Positions 29,721 to 30,030 of a DNA stretch of 30,030 nt are shown here, in pieces. The position numbers and the translations under genes are program-made. Within the stretch, counting starts at the first letter, position 1. The number at the start of each line of letters is the position of its first letter. The DNA is from PWHG01 sp964406935 (GTDB lineage Bacteria > Patescibacteriota > Patescibacteriia > Patescibacteriales > UBA12465): positions 1-30,030 of the forward strand of contig CAYOTM010000010.1 of the NCBI GenBank assembly GCA_964406935.1. The letters run 5' to 3'. Below the pieces are notes generated by a model, which worked only from the letters and a program-made list of their open reading frames with translations, was not told where the DNA came from and searched no databases.

Positions 29721-29748
29721 AAAGAGCGGCCGCAAGGTCGCTCTTTTT
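29721..29748 (+). terminator. Strong intrinsic terminator of the S-layer-like gene
   Basis: 11-bp stem AAAGAGCGGCC/GGTCGCTCTTT with one G-U pair, closed by a GCAA (GNRA) tetraloop, T tract to 29748. Confidence 0.9.
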
Positions 29749-29782
29749 GTATTGGGGGAAACTTTAATATCTATTTTCTCTC

Positions 29783-29985
29783 TGCCACTTTTTGAAAAAA
29801 GTGTTGCAAAAACTTGGCGGCCGGATAAAAAATTGGATCACTCGCTGGAAATCTAACAAAATCTCTAAACGCCGCCTTTTTAATGACTAAGCTCTTCTAA
29901 ATCCTATGGGCGGCTCAGACAGATAAATTTTACACGATTTCGGCGCTCGTGATTTTCCCAATTTTTTCCTATGCCGCCTTTTTTT
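29783..29985 (+). ncRNA. Candidate ~200-base rod-shaped non-coding RNA
   Basis: No coding frame is apparent in 29749-30030. A nested series of stems folds 29816-29978 on itself: GGCGGC (29816) with GCCGCC (29973); AAAAAATTGG (29827) with CCAATTTTTT (29958); ATCAC (29837) with GTGAT (29949); GAAATC (29848) with GATTTC (29936); an open bubble; then GCCGCC (29871) with GGCGGC (29909). The outer stem is followed by seven T (29979-29985), as at a 3' end. A weak promoter-like TTGTAT-N17-TCTATT (29748-29776) would start RNA near 29783. The long rod with a central bubble recalls 6S RNA in shape; sequence identity is not claimed. The remaining bases to 30030 show nothing clear. Confidence 0.35.
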
Positions 29986-30030
29986 AATTAGTTTTTTATA
30001 GGAGTAAAAATTCCTCTAATCATGGTAAGA

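Noticed and set aside
1..30030. CRISPR arrays, tRNA or rRNA genes, insertion sequences, integrases
   Set aside because: No regularly spaced direct repeats, no tRNA T-loop signature, no transposase or integrase motifs were seen on either strand.
30001..30030. Possible start of another gene (GGAG then ATG at 30022)
   Set aside because: Only three codons are visible and the SD-like motif is 17 bases from the ATG, too far to support a call.

Overview
The window is low-GC DNA that looks like a chromosome fragment of a Candidate Phyla Radiation (Patescibacteria) bacterium. This is an inference from several signs. There is a large secreted surface protein whose N-terminal motif (GKRYVFPNE) I recognise from CPR S-layer candidates. 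There is also a cysteine-rich membrane-anchored mini-protein, a sigma factor with a DUF5667-like partner, many orphan small proteins, and almost no Shine-Dalgarno (SD) sites. All 29 stop codons I could read are TAA (25) or TAG (4), with no TGA. A run of ten N at 29570-29579 marks an assembly gap.

Layout. 1-3.35 kb: two GH130 mannoside-phosphorylase-type proteins (minus strand), one with a long lysine-rich histone-H1-like N-terminal tail, divergent from a mannose-6-phosphate-isomerase-type cupin. 3.4-7.5 kb: minus-strand orphan genes and a secreted 839-residue protein with a carbohydrate-binding-like domain and IPT/TIG repeats. 7.7-10.2 kb: a membrane protein divergent from an AI-2E-family permease and a Cys-rich mini-protein. 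10.3-14.9 kb: an ion-homeostasis operon (MscL, cation P-type ATPase, Na+/Ca2+ antiporter, conserved orphan). 15.0-16.7 kb: small orphan genes, three of which carry the only strong start-linked SD sites in the window. 16.8-20.5 kb: rlmH, a beta-propeller-like protein, an AlkD-type protein and PIN-PhoH. 20.5-21.6 kb: a receiver protein lacking its phospho-acceptor Asp, divergent from HU, which has a long structured leader. 21.65-22.9 kb: a small helix-turn-helix protein with three matching palindromic operators upstream, then an orphan. 23.1-29.7 kb: ECF-like sigma factor, HigB/HigA-type toxin-antitoxin pair, DUF5667-like membrane protein behind an ECF-type promoter, a 613-base structured intergenic region, and the S-layer-like gene.

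How the parts may work together. The right third reads as a cell-envelope regulatory locus. A sigma factor and its probable membrane-bound partner sit immediately upstream of the dominant surface protein. The partner gene has a TGTAAC-N16-CGTATA promoter, whose distance to the ATG makes the mRNA nearly leaderless. Between the toxin-antitoxin pair and this promoter lies a 32-base perfect palindrome. Its core, TAAGTCTA-N8-TAGACTTA, is identical in sequence and geometry to two of the operators in front of the helix-turn-helix gene 2.5 kb away, so that regulator may also act here. The 20-bp long-range stem with two G-U pairs upstream of the S-layer gene, and a nested-stem element with a terminal T tract at the right end, are the best candidates for undescribed RNAs.

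Promoters are well preserved. Many show TTGAMx-like -35 boxes, a 17-base spacer and an extended TGn -10. This helped fix several starts, including a probable correction of the toxin start.
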